A program made the translations under genes and the position numbers. A stretch of DNA of 64,000 nt from Nemopilema nomurai (taxonomy: Eukaryota > Cnidaria > Scyphozoa > Rhizostomeae > Rhizostomatidae). The stretch spans positions 156,340 through 220,339 of the forward strand of contig ML133452.1 in the NCBI GenBank assembly GCA_003864495.1. The letters run 5' to 3'. Shown piece by piece: positions 1 through 14,100 of this stretch (position 1 is the first letter of the stretch; each line of letters opens with the position of its first letter). The notes beneath the pieces are model-generated. The model ran no database searches. It saw only the letters and a list, made by a program, of their open reading frames with translations, and was not told the origin of the DNA.

Positions 1-3000
1 TACTCTCAATAGAAAGTAGGCTCGAAGATCATCATTAGCGATGACGGCACGATAGTCTCAGGAGGATATATCAGATAAGTTAATTACTTATTGAAATTGA
101 AGGAATTCTTGAGTTGACAGCTATCATACTGCTTAATGAAAAGAGGAACCTTTAATAAGAGAGGTACGGGTGGTTGTTGTTGTTATTCGCGCTTTGACCT
201 CTTTCAGATGAAGACTGATTATGGCCTCGGTCCATCAGCATTGGCGAATCAATATTCAACGCTTCTCTGCGCACCTCCTTTACGGTATAGTCTGGCATCT
301 TCTTCTCTTATTTGAGATAAGGACAAGTATATTCATGAAAGATTTTCTGTGAATATATTGAAACCCTCTATTGTAACCTTCAAGACATTTCTAGAAATCG
401 TGTTAATACTTTTGAAACTGCTTTGCAAATCATAAGTTAATCTTTGCAAACAGGGCTTTATATTCTGCAAATGTAAATCTGCGTTAAATTTACAAGACGG
501 TATGATGACAGGGCAAGTGGAAAGCAGACCTCAAAATAGCGAAGATGAAATGAGCTAGATTATGAAAGAAGACATCATCAATTCATCTCCCATGAAGTGC
601 TCATTCAGTGAATTCGCAACGATATGAACCAGTCCTTTTCAAAGAGACCCCCTCGCCTTTCTTCTTGTTCCCCTTCTACCTTGGATTCTCCTTTTTTGCT
701 GTATTCCTCATCATGCTTGAAAATCTCTAAGCTGCATAATCACTTTAAACTGCTTTGAAGTGGCTAATTTCAAGACTGAAGCAAAAGTTGTCTTGAAGAT
801 TGGCTTCTGGTACGTTGATGGTTTTGTAGAAAAATTTAATGCAGGAACTTTTGCTAAGAAGCTTCTGGCGTCACCAGAACCTTGATGAGGTCATCATGAC
901 ACCAGCTGATGGAAATGTTGTGCTTGTTCTTCTTAGAAAATCATTGCAAAATCATTCTACTTAGAAAAACAGAGGACAGGTCAGCCTTTTAGGACATTGC
1001 GGTATTTTGTTCACCGCGACCACAAACAGCAGGATAGCCTTTCTTAGCACTGTTATGGCTTATGATTCAGAGCAATAATCTTCTGGCTCTACATTTAGCA
1101 GTGACCTTTTATGGCCGAATAAGTTGCTGTGCATTTGTTTTCATGGCTTTGGTGTAGTGCGATGTAATCAAAACTTTAGAGAGAAGTAGACGAAAATATT
1201 TGAGAGCCCAAATGTCATTTCCCGAAATAGAATGAGAAGATATTGGAGGGGCTTATCTGTCCGACGTTTGTTGATCTTTGGCGATGAATTTTCTTTAACT
1301 CAACTGTTATTTTTACGACCGGATTTAGCTGAACGGAAAGCAGCTGGAATATCGAAGAGCCCCGCAATCGCATTCATTCATCTTCTAGCTAAGGTTATCA
1401 CTTTCAATTAAGCAAACTGCTCTTTATAAACTTTCTGTACCTTCAGAAGGGCTGGGCTTTCGATAGGAGCCATCCCATGTGATGTAAGTGCTGGATTCAC
1501 ACCAATCCGCGCTGCCACTTTCCGATGCGTATCCGGAATACTGCGAACGAGGCAGAAGCCGGACTTGAATTTGTCAGACAACATGAGCCGGAACAGATGT
1601 TTTCTAGCACACAGCAGCATGTATTTTGCGAAATTCTGAAATCCTGCTACCAGCTGGTTCCGACAAATGATTGCTTATTGTGTTTAGTTCAAGGCATCGA
1701 AAATCCTCGTCGATTTATTTGAGAATTTATCAGGCGAATGCTGATTAGCTTGACAACAACATGCTTGTGAAATTGTGCGGTTGATTCTAATCGCACTTGT
1801 CAGCATGTCGAAAGCGCAAAAACGAAGCATTCGCATCTAATTTGATTGTATCCGCATTGAAAATGATCTTTTAATCGCCCGGGTCCCTTTCAATGGCTGT
1901 TTTCTCTACTACCAACGACACAATCACTTAATACATTGTATAGTTTCATTAAAGTAAGAGTGTTATGCATCGCACAATCAGCCAGTGTTTACGGTGTTTA
2001 AAGGAATTGTCGAAATATTTAAGTTGGATTAGGATGTGTTTTGATGGATGTGCATAACGCCATTGCGCATGTATGCGGGATGAAAGACAAGTTTTACTTG
2101 CAGTCAGGAGGCGGCCGGAATAATCGGCATTTGCATTTGCGCATTGATGCCGTCAACATCGGAGCACTATATGCCGCAACACTGACGATACGTTCCCAAT
2201 AGGCCTTGCGTTGTCATACAACGTTCGACACTAAAAGCACACGCGGGATCTTCTATACTTCCTTTCAATTTAGTTAACTAGGTAGCTTGGTGTTTTCTGC
2301 TACGTGTCAACCAAACCCTGTGGATTCATTGTTGCATGAGCGCTTTTAGGCTCTGTGGATACAACTGTCTTTGTCAATTGTCAAACAGTTCTGTTGATTT
2401 GGTGCTCAATCTTTCTTTGCTTCCTTCTGCTTTGCAGCCAGAGTGATCTTGCTATGGCTTTGAAGCTGCAGTAATTGCAATCGACTTGTAAAAAGATTTC
2501 AAAGCCCGAGGTCAGAAAAACAATCCTGCAATCAGATAGGAGACCATTCGTAGAATTTCATCACAAACGAGGGCCCTTAAAAATATTGTGGGGAGCCAGA
2601 AGTATCGAATAAGGTGGCTGATTTTGATTCCAATAGCTCGCATTTGCCATCTAAGTCATAACAGAAGTTATTTAGCCAGGTTTGCGTCACTTTTCATATA
2701 AAATGACTTCTTTATGGAAGGAGTTCACAAATATACTAAGATGAATAAGTAAAATGAAAACAGCCGCAGAAGATAGTCATGTCTACTCTGTTGAGCGTGC
2801 TGTTTTTATTTCCTATAGAAATGGCTTTGTTAACAGTGACTTTAACATCGCCATTAGAGCGATGTGTTAAATCGTGGGCACTGGAGATTGCCTAGAGCTG
2901 CTGCAGTTAGCACCTGGCAGCAAAGTGTAAGTCATCTACGTTTGTGAATATGAAATTGCGACATTCGGTTTTATTTTGAAGCCATTTGTAAATTTGAATC

Positions 3001-6000
3001 TCTGGATGGGCCTTTATCTTCAATCAAGATTTCATGTCAACAAAAACTTTGATCAGTGAATTATCTTCGTGATGCTTGTGATAAATTATTAACAGGACGG
3101 CACCCAGTTGCCAAGTTCAACTTTAAAATGTGATAACTCTTTTCAAAGAAGTGTTTTTGTAAAACTTGCATTAGCCACTTTCGTTTCTGTGGTAATGCTA
3201 ACACCTAGCTTGCTATTTCGGTTGTACAATGCAAGAATACGCTCTTTCTCAAGGATATCTCACCTTGTAGATGGAGCTATGGTAAATCAGTTGATATCAT
3301 TTGAAGCTAGATTTTGCCGGTCAAAGCAATTAGTACTTCTTTAAAAATGTTCAACACATTTTGTCAATTTGTATGAAGGTTCAAGCAACTGAAAAAGCGT
3401 GGATCTGTATTCAGGTGCAAGTTAAATGCAAGGAGGAGCATGACTTGAATATATCTCTCAATATTTCTCACATCAAGGTGCCTTTTAATCTTTATTCCTT
3501 AAAGTAAATAAGGTTTTGAAAACCTATCTACTAAGCAAAATATTATAAATGTCTGATTTCCTTACTTTATAAAGAATTCAAACCCTGAAAACTCAGTCTG
3601 ATAACGGAATTACGCGGAAGGAAGAATTCGCGGCGAATGATCAAAACATTTCCTTGTATTTACGACACTGACCTATAAGGCCGTTGCTTCACCAATGAAT
3701 TTACGCCTGCTCTTGGGCTGCTTCTATCACTCGTTCGCTTCCTGTATACCGAGATCTACGACATCTTCACCCTTGGATTACTGCCTCACCTAAGCATCGC
3801 CTTCTTTGTCGCTACGAAATGATTAAATCTTGAAGCGGATATTTCTTCTTGAACTCACTTGCCACCTTGCCAGAAATTGCCTGTTCATTCTATCTTTCTT
3901 TCAAGTCATGCCCATAAATCACCTTTAGCGCTTTATCACAAGTGACTCTAATTTTTGACCAATATAAGTCATTGCTGCACATATATGGAGAGGGGCAGCC
4001 TTCAAATTTAAGCTATAGGACTTTTTCGATTTTAACATCTGACCAAGCCTAAGAGTGCTATTACATATCGCGCAAATTGAATCCATCATAATTTCATTAT
4101 ATTAAATAGGGACTTTATAATCATTTTTATCCACTTTTTGATTTGAGACCTCAGAGAGTTTTATGCCTAGCTCCCATTCTTTTTCTCCAGCAACTTCTTT
4201 AAAGAATCAATCTCTGCTTTAAGATGGTTAAGGTCATGGCGGCTTCCCTGGATCTCACTGAAAAATTAATCACCTTATCTTTCATGGCTTTGATTCTAGA
4301 ACAGTAGTCTTTCCCAGGGTGCTTTTAAGCATCGTGTATTTTCCTAGTGTTGCTCTCAGCTATCACCTTCTGCATACGCATCGAAACAGGTTCCTTTGCA
4401 GACGTTATTGCGAAACTGTCTCTTCATGTCTGTAATTAAGGTCTTCGCTCGTGGAGTTAGGCGGATTTAGCTGCTCAGAGATATGTCAAGCTATTACATA
4501 GGCATAGATCTGAAGCTGTTAGAGATCTTCCCAAGTGCCCTGCTGTCCAAAGGAGCCTTGGCCAATATCCACTGCCCTAGAACTGCGCAAAGTCTGGCCA
4601 TCAAACTATTCCACTACATGGCTAATACCATACGGAGTCTAATTGGCCCATTGAACATGGACAACTATTCGCAGCATTGACAGGTCGATACGGTCTTCAA
4701 CCTCTGTAGACCTGCTTTCCTTTTCAAGACAAAACAAGTGTTTTTAGAGGATTCTCATAATCATGCTGTTTCCGATCTCAAAAGTTCTGTCTTTTTCTCT
4801 AAAGAGCTGGTCTGGTGTTATTGTGGTATATCTGCATGTATCTCGACCCTTCTTTTTCTCTCTTCTAAAGCATAAATAACAGGTGGTAGCATTAGCCTAT
4901 CTTGCTTCATCATAACAATGTCTATGCTTAATAAAATCTTCCATAGAATTTTAAAGCTATTACCGGATTAGCAATACTAACTCATTTCAGACGCAACTCT
5001 ATTAGTTGGCGATGCAGCTAATTTATTGTACTAGAAAATTTGTCCGCCTTTTGGAATTATTCTTATCTGAGTGTTGAGCCTCGTAGCCAACCAACAATAG
5101 GATGTGCTCAAAATGTCGGAAATCTCCTACTTCTCCATGATATATTGTTTCTTTTCCTACTAAAGTGTGTGTCGAAATTTTTCGTTATTGGAAGGAGTTT
5201 AGATGATACGTATGAGGAATTTTCCATAGAAGGTTGCAAAATATAGAGTCTGCTTATGTATGTATCTACTGTGACCTTCTCAATTTTTAGGGAAAATGGG
5301 AAGTGGTATATTTTGCGAGGATATTATACGTTGCTCCAAACATTTCGCAGACAGATAACTATTCCCTCGTTGTTCATCTCGATTTGATTTCGGCTTGAGT
5401 GGCCTACACTTAAAATGATTTTGAGTCTGTCTCTAAAGATTTAGATGAAAGTATAACTGATAGGGTTACACCAATCCATTCATATCTCTTATGGACAGAC
5501 GCTCTATTTGTAAATACGGCCTATACCCTTATTGGCAGTTGCAAAGAAGCCTTCTTAATGACAACCCAGTGGAAAATGAAATGCATAATAGCGTCTAGAC
5601 AGATCTGTTTTGAATTGACTGCACCAGAAGCTTTTCATGCGACACTCACAAGCGCATACAGCGCCAGTCAATCAATTACAATATTACCGATGTCAATTAC
5701 CAAGTTGTCATTCGGGGGAGGAGACTCGGTTACTTATTCTTTTAATTAAACAAAGGACTCGTGACATGTGACTCCACCCACTGCTACGTAAAAATTCCTG
5801 ACACCTCAAGATATATTTCTCCAGTGGTTAACTGTTTGATCCTCATGGAAAATTCAAGATATATTTCTCCAGTGGTTAACTGTTTGATCCTCTGTCATGG
5901 AAATTTCATTTTTAAACTATTTGTTTTTGTGTTTGCTTATCGTGCTTTTCAGCAAAGTCATGTTTTAAAATAGTAAATCGGTATGATATGACTTATTATG

Positions 6001-6787
6001 ATTTTAATCATCAGACACAAAAATAGCTTACTAGTGATGAGTCATGATAATATAATTTCTGACAAACAGTGGCATCTGGTAATAAATTGCAGCATTCTTC
6101 ATTAGCTCTGCTTATCGTCAACCATATATTTTTACTTGCGACAAAGAGATGCGTAACTGCTATTGGTTTTTGAAAGCTCGGACATCGCAAATCGCCTATG
6201 TCTTTCAAAGTTCCTTAAAGTCAAACAAATTGAATTCATTTTTGCGTCGTTGGATGAATCTTCCCTTTATCCAAAGTTAAATCCTAATCGGCTGCTTTTC
6301 AAGACCGCTTGTTTTCTTAGCTCATTGACGAACCGTATGGTAAACATTTCCATCAATTGTCATCTCCTATTTTGCTGAAGTTGTACCTGCTTTTGACGTA
6401 GAGCTTTTAATGATTGACTGAGAACCGAGAGCTGTCTACGATCAATAGTTGGAAATTGCAGGTTAAAAAGCAAGTATCATTGATCTTCAATGAACCACAC
6501 CGAGGGATTCTCATTAAGTTTGTCGTAGAAAGTGATTCGGTCGCTGTGAAAATTGTCAACAACAGAACAGTGCCTCGAGTGTTGAAGGGAAACCCTATTT
6601 GTCGCTTTGCTGTTTGTGTTTTGATATGCTTGAATTTTGTCGATTGACCACATAATTGCTATTTGTCGTTTCTGATAACCTTATGGTATCGCACAATACG
6701 AGAAAGATACTTGCAAGGAAACACAGTTATTGACAAGCGCATCCTTAAAAGTGGGGGTTTGACTGAATGTATCACAACTCGGCTCAC
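1..6787. other. Gene-poor stretch, no supported exon
   Basis: I see no recognisable coding exon on either strand in this AT-rich stretch. Open frames are short (under about 80 codons), often lack an ATG and match no family I know. It lies downstream, in transcription direction, of the potassium channel exon at 6,788-7,372, so it is probably intron of that gene. No transmembrane or pore exon of a channel is visible here. The only small structure noted is the 39-bp duplication at 5,806-5,892. Confidence 0.5.
5806..5892. repeat. 39-bp direct duplication
   Basis: Two identical 39-bp copies, 5,806-5,844 and 5,854-5,892, both starting TCAAGATATATTTCTCC and separated by 9 bp. Each is followed shortly by ATGG. 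It looks like a recent local duplication. No function is evident. Confidence 0.85.
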
Positions 6788-7372
6788 CTGAGCGTACTTT
6801 GAGGAGTATGGTCTTTCCAGCGTGGACCAGACGATCGGCCTCCAGTACCGGAAGAATGAAGCAACCGGTCCATAGTGTCGCACTGGGCCTACTCGTCCCT
6901 CTGCGTCGGCTTCTTCCTCTTCCTCGCCACCTTCTGTTCTCAGTTTGTCGAACATTCGAAGGTGCTTATGCGCATTTCGGTGTTGGGTGTACGTGCCCCA
7001 ACAGCAAGGCTCCATTTGCAGCTCGTCGATGCCCCAAAACGCAAGCTCTTCTTCGAATAGAGGGCCACAAACATCGTTGGGACAGTGCAACTTCCCCGTT
7101 CGACAGTAATTCAAAATGTTTTCAAAACATCCAGGGTGTCTATCGAAGAAAAACTCGTTTCGTTCGGGATCGAAATCCACCATTTTAGCAGCAGTTTCAG
7201 CGATCCAATACAAACGCGTATCTGGGAAGTTCCTGATGGTGCTGATATAGGTTTCATGTCTTTTTCCTCCAACATTGATGATGACTCGGTCCTTAGCCTT
7301 CCCCTGACCTTCCTGAAAGGAGCTCGTAGCTTGCTGCAGAGCTGCGTTGAACACAGGGTAGTCTAAAACCAT
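6788..7372 (-). CDS. Voltage-gated K+ channel, first exon (T1 domain), Shaw/Kv3-like; gene A, partial
   Basis: This exon encodes 195 residues from an ATG at 7,372 to a splice donor (GTGAG, 6,783-6,787). Residues about 27-132 form a T1 (BTB-like) tetramerisation domain, with INVGGKRHE near 32-40 and FFDRHPGCFENIL near 75-87. The zinc-site pattern H-X5-C-X20-CC is intact (H96, C102, C123, C124); it marks the Shab/Shaw/Shal families rather than Shaker. An acidic run (EEEEE) lies near residues 149-155. T1 drives assembly of four subunits in the plasma membrane. The exon ends in phase 0 just before S1 would begin, as in gene B (20,822-25,184), so the two are probably tandem paralogues. No S1-S6 exon is visible in the remaining 6.8 kb, so the gene either continues outside the window through a long intron or is an orphan exon. 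Confidence 0.85.
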
Positions 7373-10300
7373 GATTGCTTGACTCTGAATGGATCATCCA
7401 CATTAGTTTGTTTTGTGGGCAGGAATTACCGTTTCACACTGATCACACCAATGTTGCCCATTGCTCAAAGACCCACATCCACTGCAGCGGACGCTTTCAA
7501 ACCGCTGCTCGCGCGGCAGATGATATGAACTGTTCCAATCCAGTGCCAGCAGCAAGGACTAGTTGAGCCTTCGACTCGCAATAGATGATATTTCCAGTCA
7601 AATTAGTTGCAAGTGAGCGATAAAAGGTCTTGTCTTCAAGACAAACATCGATTTGCACATGATACTGCCCAAAGACCATAGCCTGTCAATGATAAATTGT
7701 GCTTTGTAAAACCTGTGCGCGGCGTGAGTTCTTAACTGACTTGAATTATTAATGACGTCCTTATTTGAATGCCACCTGTCTTAATCGGAGATCCTATATC
7801 GCAGCCAATGTGACCCGCGCAGTATATTCAGATCGTCTTCGCAAATATGAATGGTCGTCACGGAAAGCCGGCCTCTTTACGCGCATGTTGAAATATTTCT
7901 GCTTTGCATTTCCCTTCAAATTGAAAAATTAAGCTGAGTTTGTTTGGAAACTCTGAAGCCAGTGCTTCACTGAATTTTCTTCACAGTTGACAATATTTGC
8001 AAGAGCGTTTCCAGAGTGAGACCAAAGAACTCCCCTTAATAACATTTGAACCTGACAAAAAGTCTTTCTCAAACACCGTATGGGATTATAATCATGCTAA
8101 GAGGCAGAGAAATGACACCGTTGATTGCGCATATTGTTGGACGAGTATTCATGATAGTTATTGAGTGTAGAACAGAACTATGCCGAAGATAACAAAGATA
8201 ACAAAGATAAATGTTTTGCGCTTCAGTAGCGATTTCCACACAGCATGGAACGTGTCTCCGTGTAAAACAGACAGCTAAGAAGCTCACAGGGGTACAAGAA
8301 AGTTTTAGCTTGTACCAGGGTTAATCGTGGAAGCTGTTCAAACACTTAGGAATACGGATGATATGTAGCGCTTATAAGCTTTCACTGTTCAGACTTTAGA
8401 CTGTTCTCGATGGCACCATAACATACCCCTTGCTAAGTCTTTATTACATCAGTTATGTGCCTTTGAAAAAGTAACGAATTTATTCTAATTGTTATAGGCT
8501 CGCTGACAGAATCTCCATTCAATGAGATCGACAACAATTATAGCAAAACACAACGAACAAGATTAAACACTAGAGAAATACAAGCGATTTACAAAAAACT
8601 TTGTCTAACTTCAAATAATGTTAATGCACTTCCTGTGTCTGTTATGTAAACAAAAGAAATTTACTTTGGACAAGTCAGTAACGAAGGTGCCGCATTGATG
8701 CAGATAAGCATTCTTAATATTTTATATTTCTTAAAACTTAATATTTCTTCGACGAATGTGCACTAGAGAAATATCTTATTAATAGAACTGTCATTTTCTC
8801 ATGCAACATGTCAAACGCCAAGGTGCTAATAATTCAGCTTGTATCATTATTCTAAACGTAGTTCTGAAAGCCGTTACCTGCTTGGTAACACCTAGTTAAA
8901 TTGAAGGAAACTCATATTTGTATGTAAGAAACTAGGGACTGCAAACATCATTCATTTTTTAAAAAGACCGACATTTTATGCATGTTAGGCATCCATCTAA
9001 CAATAGAACAGATAGGCCAAAAAAGCATCATTTGTACAATGTTGCAAAGGCATATTTATGAAAAATGGAATAAATTTATTGCATGAAAAGCTTAGAGTCT
9101 GTCGACTGTAATTAAAACCTATATGACCATATTGCATGCTAGCGTATCGAAAAGGACCAAATCTTTAGATGGAGGGTTTAGAATGATTTTTAGTGTCTCG
9201 AGTCACTATGCTATTTTATCACTGGACAAGGCTTAGACCAAACAAACAAGAATATAATCAACTGCAATTAATCTTATTTGCATTTAAAGATCAAAATAAT
9301 TTTCACCATTTTACTGTGAATGCTTGATAAACTTAAACAGTCTTCAAACAACCAACTCTTTTCAGTAGCATGTATTCATCCTTGCTCTTCAGCTGAACAA
9401 ACAAAATGTATTTGCAGTATCTGTACCTTTCAATAATCTGTGGAATTGCGTGCATACTGATTACTGAGTCAAATATCCGCCGGGTTATTTTGCCCAATGC
9501 AAAGTGCAGACGACTTCGTGTTGAGCTTAGGAAGATGAGACAGATGCCTTTTATCTCTCCTTTGCGTTGCCTATTAAATGTGATAGTCACATTTCCCAGT
9601 TCGACTTTAAAAAGGGCTTGATATTCGCATCGTAAAGCTATGCTGTATCTTCAGTAAAAATCGTGAGATGCAGCTTCATGCAGTGGACTTCTCTTCTTTC
9701 TTCACTGTAGAATGAATGCCCGCCCTATGGTTTAAGGCCAAGAGAGACCTTAAGGAACATGTCTTTGTTATCAAGAACGCGTGAATTGAAAAACCATCTG
9801 GAAGTGCTTCTAGATCACTTCCAACATCGGTCCCGTTTAATCAAAATATGGACCCTACTTGAACTTCAAACAACCAGCACTTCATTAAATTGTGAACTTA
9901 CTTTTATGGCTCGCTTTCTTCATTCGTATTCCAGTTGCTTCTAGAAAATTAGTACACAATGCTTATGCAAACTGTTTGCCGCAGGGTCTGAAATATTCCA
10001 AAGTCAACACATTCTGCTTGATTGCTAACTAAACACAGCAGTAACCATGATTTGCAATTCGTGTTCAATAAATCCAACGAAAGGAGAAGCTTAATCCATG
10101 AAAACAAAAGGTGATATATAGAAATGTGATTGTAGAGCGTAGCTTTGCTCCATAGCTATTTGCATCACCTGACACATTTGGACTGAATTATGGGGAGGAA
10201 ATACATACTCCAAGCATAATGATGACATTCATCAAAGGTGCTTTCAAGAATTTGACGCTGTTTTTAAGAATATTGGCTACTTTTGGTAGAGGATTAAAAG

Positions 10301-11017
10301 AAGGGAAATGAAGAAATGGTCCATGCTGGACATGTTGAAAGACCAACGTTGGTGCATCAAGAATTAGTGCGTTTATACTAATAGCTAGAGGGTTTACGAA
10401 TTCTAGAGTGTATTGTAGCGATCTATATGTTTGTTCACTGGATGAATTGCCGTAGTGGGGAAGCCTTGGTTGATAACAGATGACACATAACAGATGTTTA
10501 AGAAGGATGTTGAGCTGATAGATATCGATACGTCCAACCGGAACCAAAGGCAGTGTTTTTCTGCAGGGAGTTTGGGACCGGGTAGAAAATGGAATCCTGC
10601 TGGAAAGGTAGATCGCTGAACCACGTGGCCCTTTCCTCCTCCTCGCGTTTCCTCTCTATTTTTCCTTGTCAGGCCTTTCGTGAGTATTAATTATTCATTC
10701 GAAATTATGAAGTCATTCACTGCGACTATGGCTAACAAAGTGGAGAACTAAACACAGATGGTGCCTTACTTTGTTAAGGATACAAAAGAAGGAAGCAAAA
10801 CCGAAAATATTAAACAGCGCTGACGTAAGATTTGAGATTGGATTGATCCTGTTTACCATCGGTGGTCTTTACCATCATTGATACTTCTGGCGGGAGATAC
10901 TCATGTTGTGGCTAGCTGAGAAGCCGTTTGAGAACTAGCATGTACAGGACAAATTCGATAACTTCTTAATGCAGCTAAACAGGAAATGCGGGAAACGTGA
11001 GACATCCTTCCCCTTTG

Positions 11018-11195
11018 AGAAATTGAAGGGAAAAGAAGGAAAGAAGAAAGAAAATAAAAGCTGAGGAGATGATGAAGAGTAAAGCTGAGGAGAAGAAGAA
11101 GAATAGAAAGAAAAGAAAAAAAGAAAGGAAGAAAAGAAAAAAGGAAGAAGAAGATTAAAAAAGAATAAGAGAATGCTAAAGAAGAGTTTTTGACA
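11018..11195. repeat. Polypurine (GA-rich) tract
   Basis: About 180 bp in which the plus strand is almost all A and G, mainly repeats of AAGA, GAAG and AAAG. Such tracts can form triplexes. Here it is best read as simple sequence. It produces an artefactual minus-strand open frame rich in F, L and S. Confidence 0.85.
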
Positions 11196-14100
11196 ACGAA
11201 TATTTTAAAAAATAATTGGTTTTGCATCAACTTTGTTCAGCTCTTTTCGCTTCTTCTCCATTACCTTTGGCCTTTAAAGTAGTGACAGCCCAGACAAATT
11301 AAAACAAGCACAAATATAATTGCTTCTTGGCTGCTACAATGTCTGTCAAACGTGTTGAAACCCTAGCCACGATTCTCGCATTTATCTATGCCGCAGAACA
11401 ATTCTAGTTCTTCCGCCAGACGTCCGTCCAAGAATGATTCCAAGGTGTCCTTTGTCATCAAGATACCCTTTTGGGGATGAGAAGGATTAATAGCTTCGTA
11501 TTTGTTGATAAACAAAAAGTGCAAAGAACAAGAAGCACTGATACTCTTTAAATACTCTGAACGGACACATTTCCTCGCAGCTCTACTTCGGTTCTAACTA
11601 AGTGCCCAGTACTGTGCTGTCCTAAGGCATCCAATACTATTTCATCTATCGTTGATATAACACTATGGTCAATATAATCAGAGAACAGATGAATACGCAC
11701 AGGTACTAGGCACTCTCTCGCTTAACCTGGTCATGTGTCGCCAATCAACAGTCTTTCCTTATACTACACTGCGGAAACTCTGTTTATTTCTCTTTAGCTT
11801 ATTCGATTTAGTTGTCTTTTTACAAGAAGTGAAAACACTCAATGAGGTCACCATTGGAAAGAGCAATGTGGGCGTCCAATTAAATTTTGACTTCTAAATT
11901 CACTGTGTACTTGTAGGTCTTCTCAATGTCATCGTTCTGCCTAAAGATATGTGTCTGGCTGAATAGATATGGTTGAATAGCAAAGCTCTGACGCAGACAA
12001 TACCCTATGAACATTTGTTTGTTATTTCATTTTTTATGACCCAGATGATTACCTAGCTTATTTCATTTGTCGTTGAATTTTGAGACCGACCCAGCATATT
12101 TCACGAGATTTACACTGCCCTGCCCGTCACGACTAAATGAAAACAATGAGAATATTCTGGCACTTACCGGACTAATTTTCTATTTTTCTAAACGTATAAA
12201 ACTGGGATTCACAGAAATGTCACAACCTGTAGCAAAACCCAGACGAATCGTAGCTGAAACCAAAGCGAGGAGAAGTAATCCTTTTTCTAGTGAATGTTGT
12301 CTTATGCCTTAGGTCAAACAACCACTTGACAAATTGCCTTCTCTTTACTAGCTAGCAGTCTTTTGCTAAATACGTTAACGAGTCATAAACTAACAGCGTC
12401 TTGTCAGTGCTGAATTCTCACACAGTTGTTGTCTAGACATCTGTACTTGGATATAACTCACTGAACTAATTGCAAAGTATAACATACGATTCTTGAGCTC
12501 TCATTTCAAGAATGTTCATCGTCAAAATGGTTTTACTTTCATCGGTAAAGTGTGCAGCATTATGTAAACCTCGCAGTATTATGAATGTAAAATTTGAGAA
12601 AGGAAACCTTAAAAGAGTTAAGGTGAAGAGACTAAAAAGGATAAATAACAGCAATTTTCAAGTGTTTTCAGTCTGCTACAACTCATTGCTGCCAGTATGA
12701 CATTGGTTCCAAAAGCTGCAAAGATTTACTTCGATCCTTGGTTATTTTTGTACTTATTTCCGACATATTGTGGTATAAATCTATTTTTATGATTTCAAAA
12801 GTTTATTTGTTCCATTTTCCTCAATAGGGAATACAGACATACGCCAACACTAGAATTCCCAGTGGTTTGTTCAAGCTTTATTTGAAAAACTAGAGTATTG
12901 ATGCTGGTTTGATAGACAGAAACTGTAATAAACATTATTGCGTTTGATAAAATTTCAATACGGTTACTTGCAAAATATCACAAGCTTTTATGAACAAACA
13001 GCCTCTAGGACAATGCAAAACAACATTAAACTGATACGATTCAAGACTAAAAGTACACAAATAATTTGCTACTCTAAATTACATTTCCTTGCACGCAAGC
13101 TAACTATCGCAATTAAACCTTAAGCTTCCTTTCTAATAAATGTTTTGTAATACATTGAAATTATAAGCAGACATTAAAGCAGTGCAGACATATGTTTTAA
13201 GAAGCAAGCAGTGTTTTTATGTTCACTCCTCTTCCCCCCTACAAGTAGTGTTGTCCTGCTGCAAGGCCCCCCTTTTGTTTTGAGTCCTTTACCGTACTTT
13301 CATAGCAACATTGTTTTATGTGGGAAATTATAACAGATATTGGTGCATCAAAAGGTGGAATGAAAAACAGAAGAAAGTACTCGGATTTTCCAAGGACCTC
13401 TCGCAAGCATTGAATTATCTTTAAGACTCCCAATAATTTTTAATTCAAGAGCAATTCATAATAGAAAGTTATTTTTTCATCGTATCAATGAATTCCAGGG
13501 ATATCGAGTAATCATTTATCAGTGTTTACAAAAAGAAAAGTGGAGCATGCTTTAACCCGTTAAATCCCTCTTCCTACCTCCACGGACATCAATATTATTG
13601 GGCTCTATAGACGGGCAACATGCCTTCATTTCAGTCCATGCCTATTTTTGGCCTGTTGGTTGGTAAGTGGATTAGCGAAAATGGCACTGTATCAGGCGAG
13701 TTTGATGGCTCTGGCCTACGCTGTCTCAAATTTGAAAGTCTCGCTTTGCAAATGAGTAAAATGCTTCTTTTGATTAGCATTAAGACTTGGACTTGATTAA
13801 TATACAAATTCAGAAGGCTCAAAGTTTCTCAAAACTGCCATGTTCCCTACTGTGTCAAAAATGCTTCCAGAGTATTGCCAAAGCATTGAATCCTGAACTG
13901 AACGTGAAATGTACAAAAACCAAACGCCATTCAGGCAGAAATCATTTCTCTCTGTAGGTTGTTCTCTATCTCATTTTGATCTTGTCACATCTTACTGTTT
14001 AAAGAATCCTGTATTCCTGCTGTCTCAGAGTAATTTCTTCCCAGAAAGTATCTACATGTCTAGAATAAAGGAAAAATTACGCGAGAAGATGACGCAAGGT

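Noticed and set aside
10901..11230. 109-codon minus-strand open frame rich in F, L and S
   Set aside because: It is the translation of a GA-rich simple-sequence tract.
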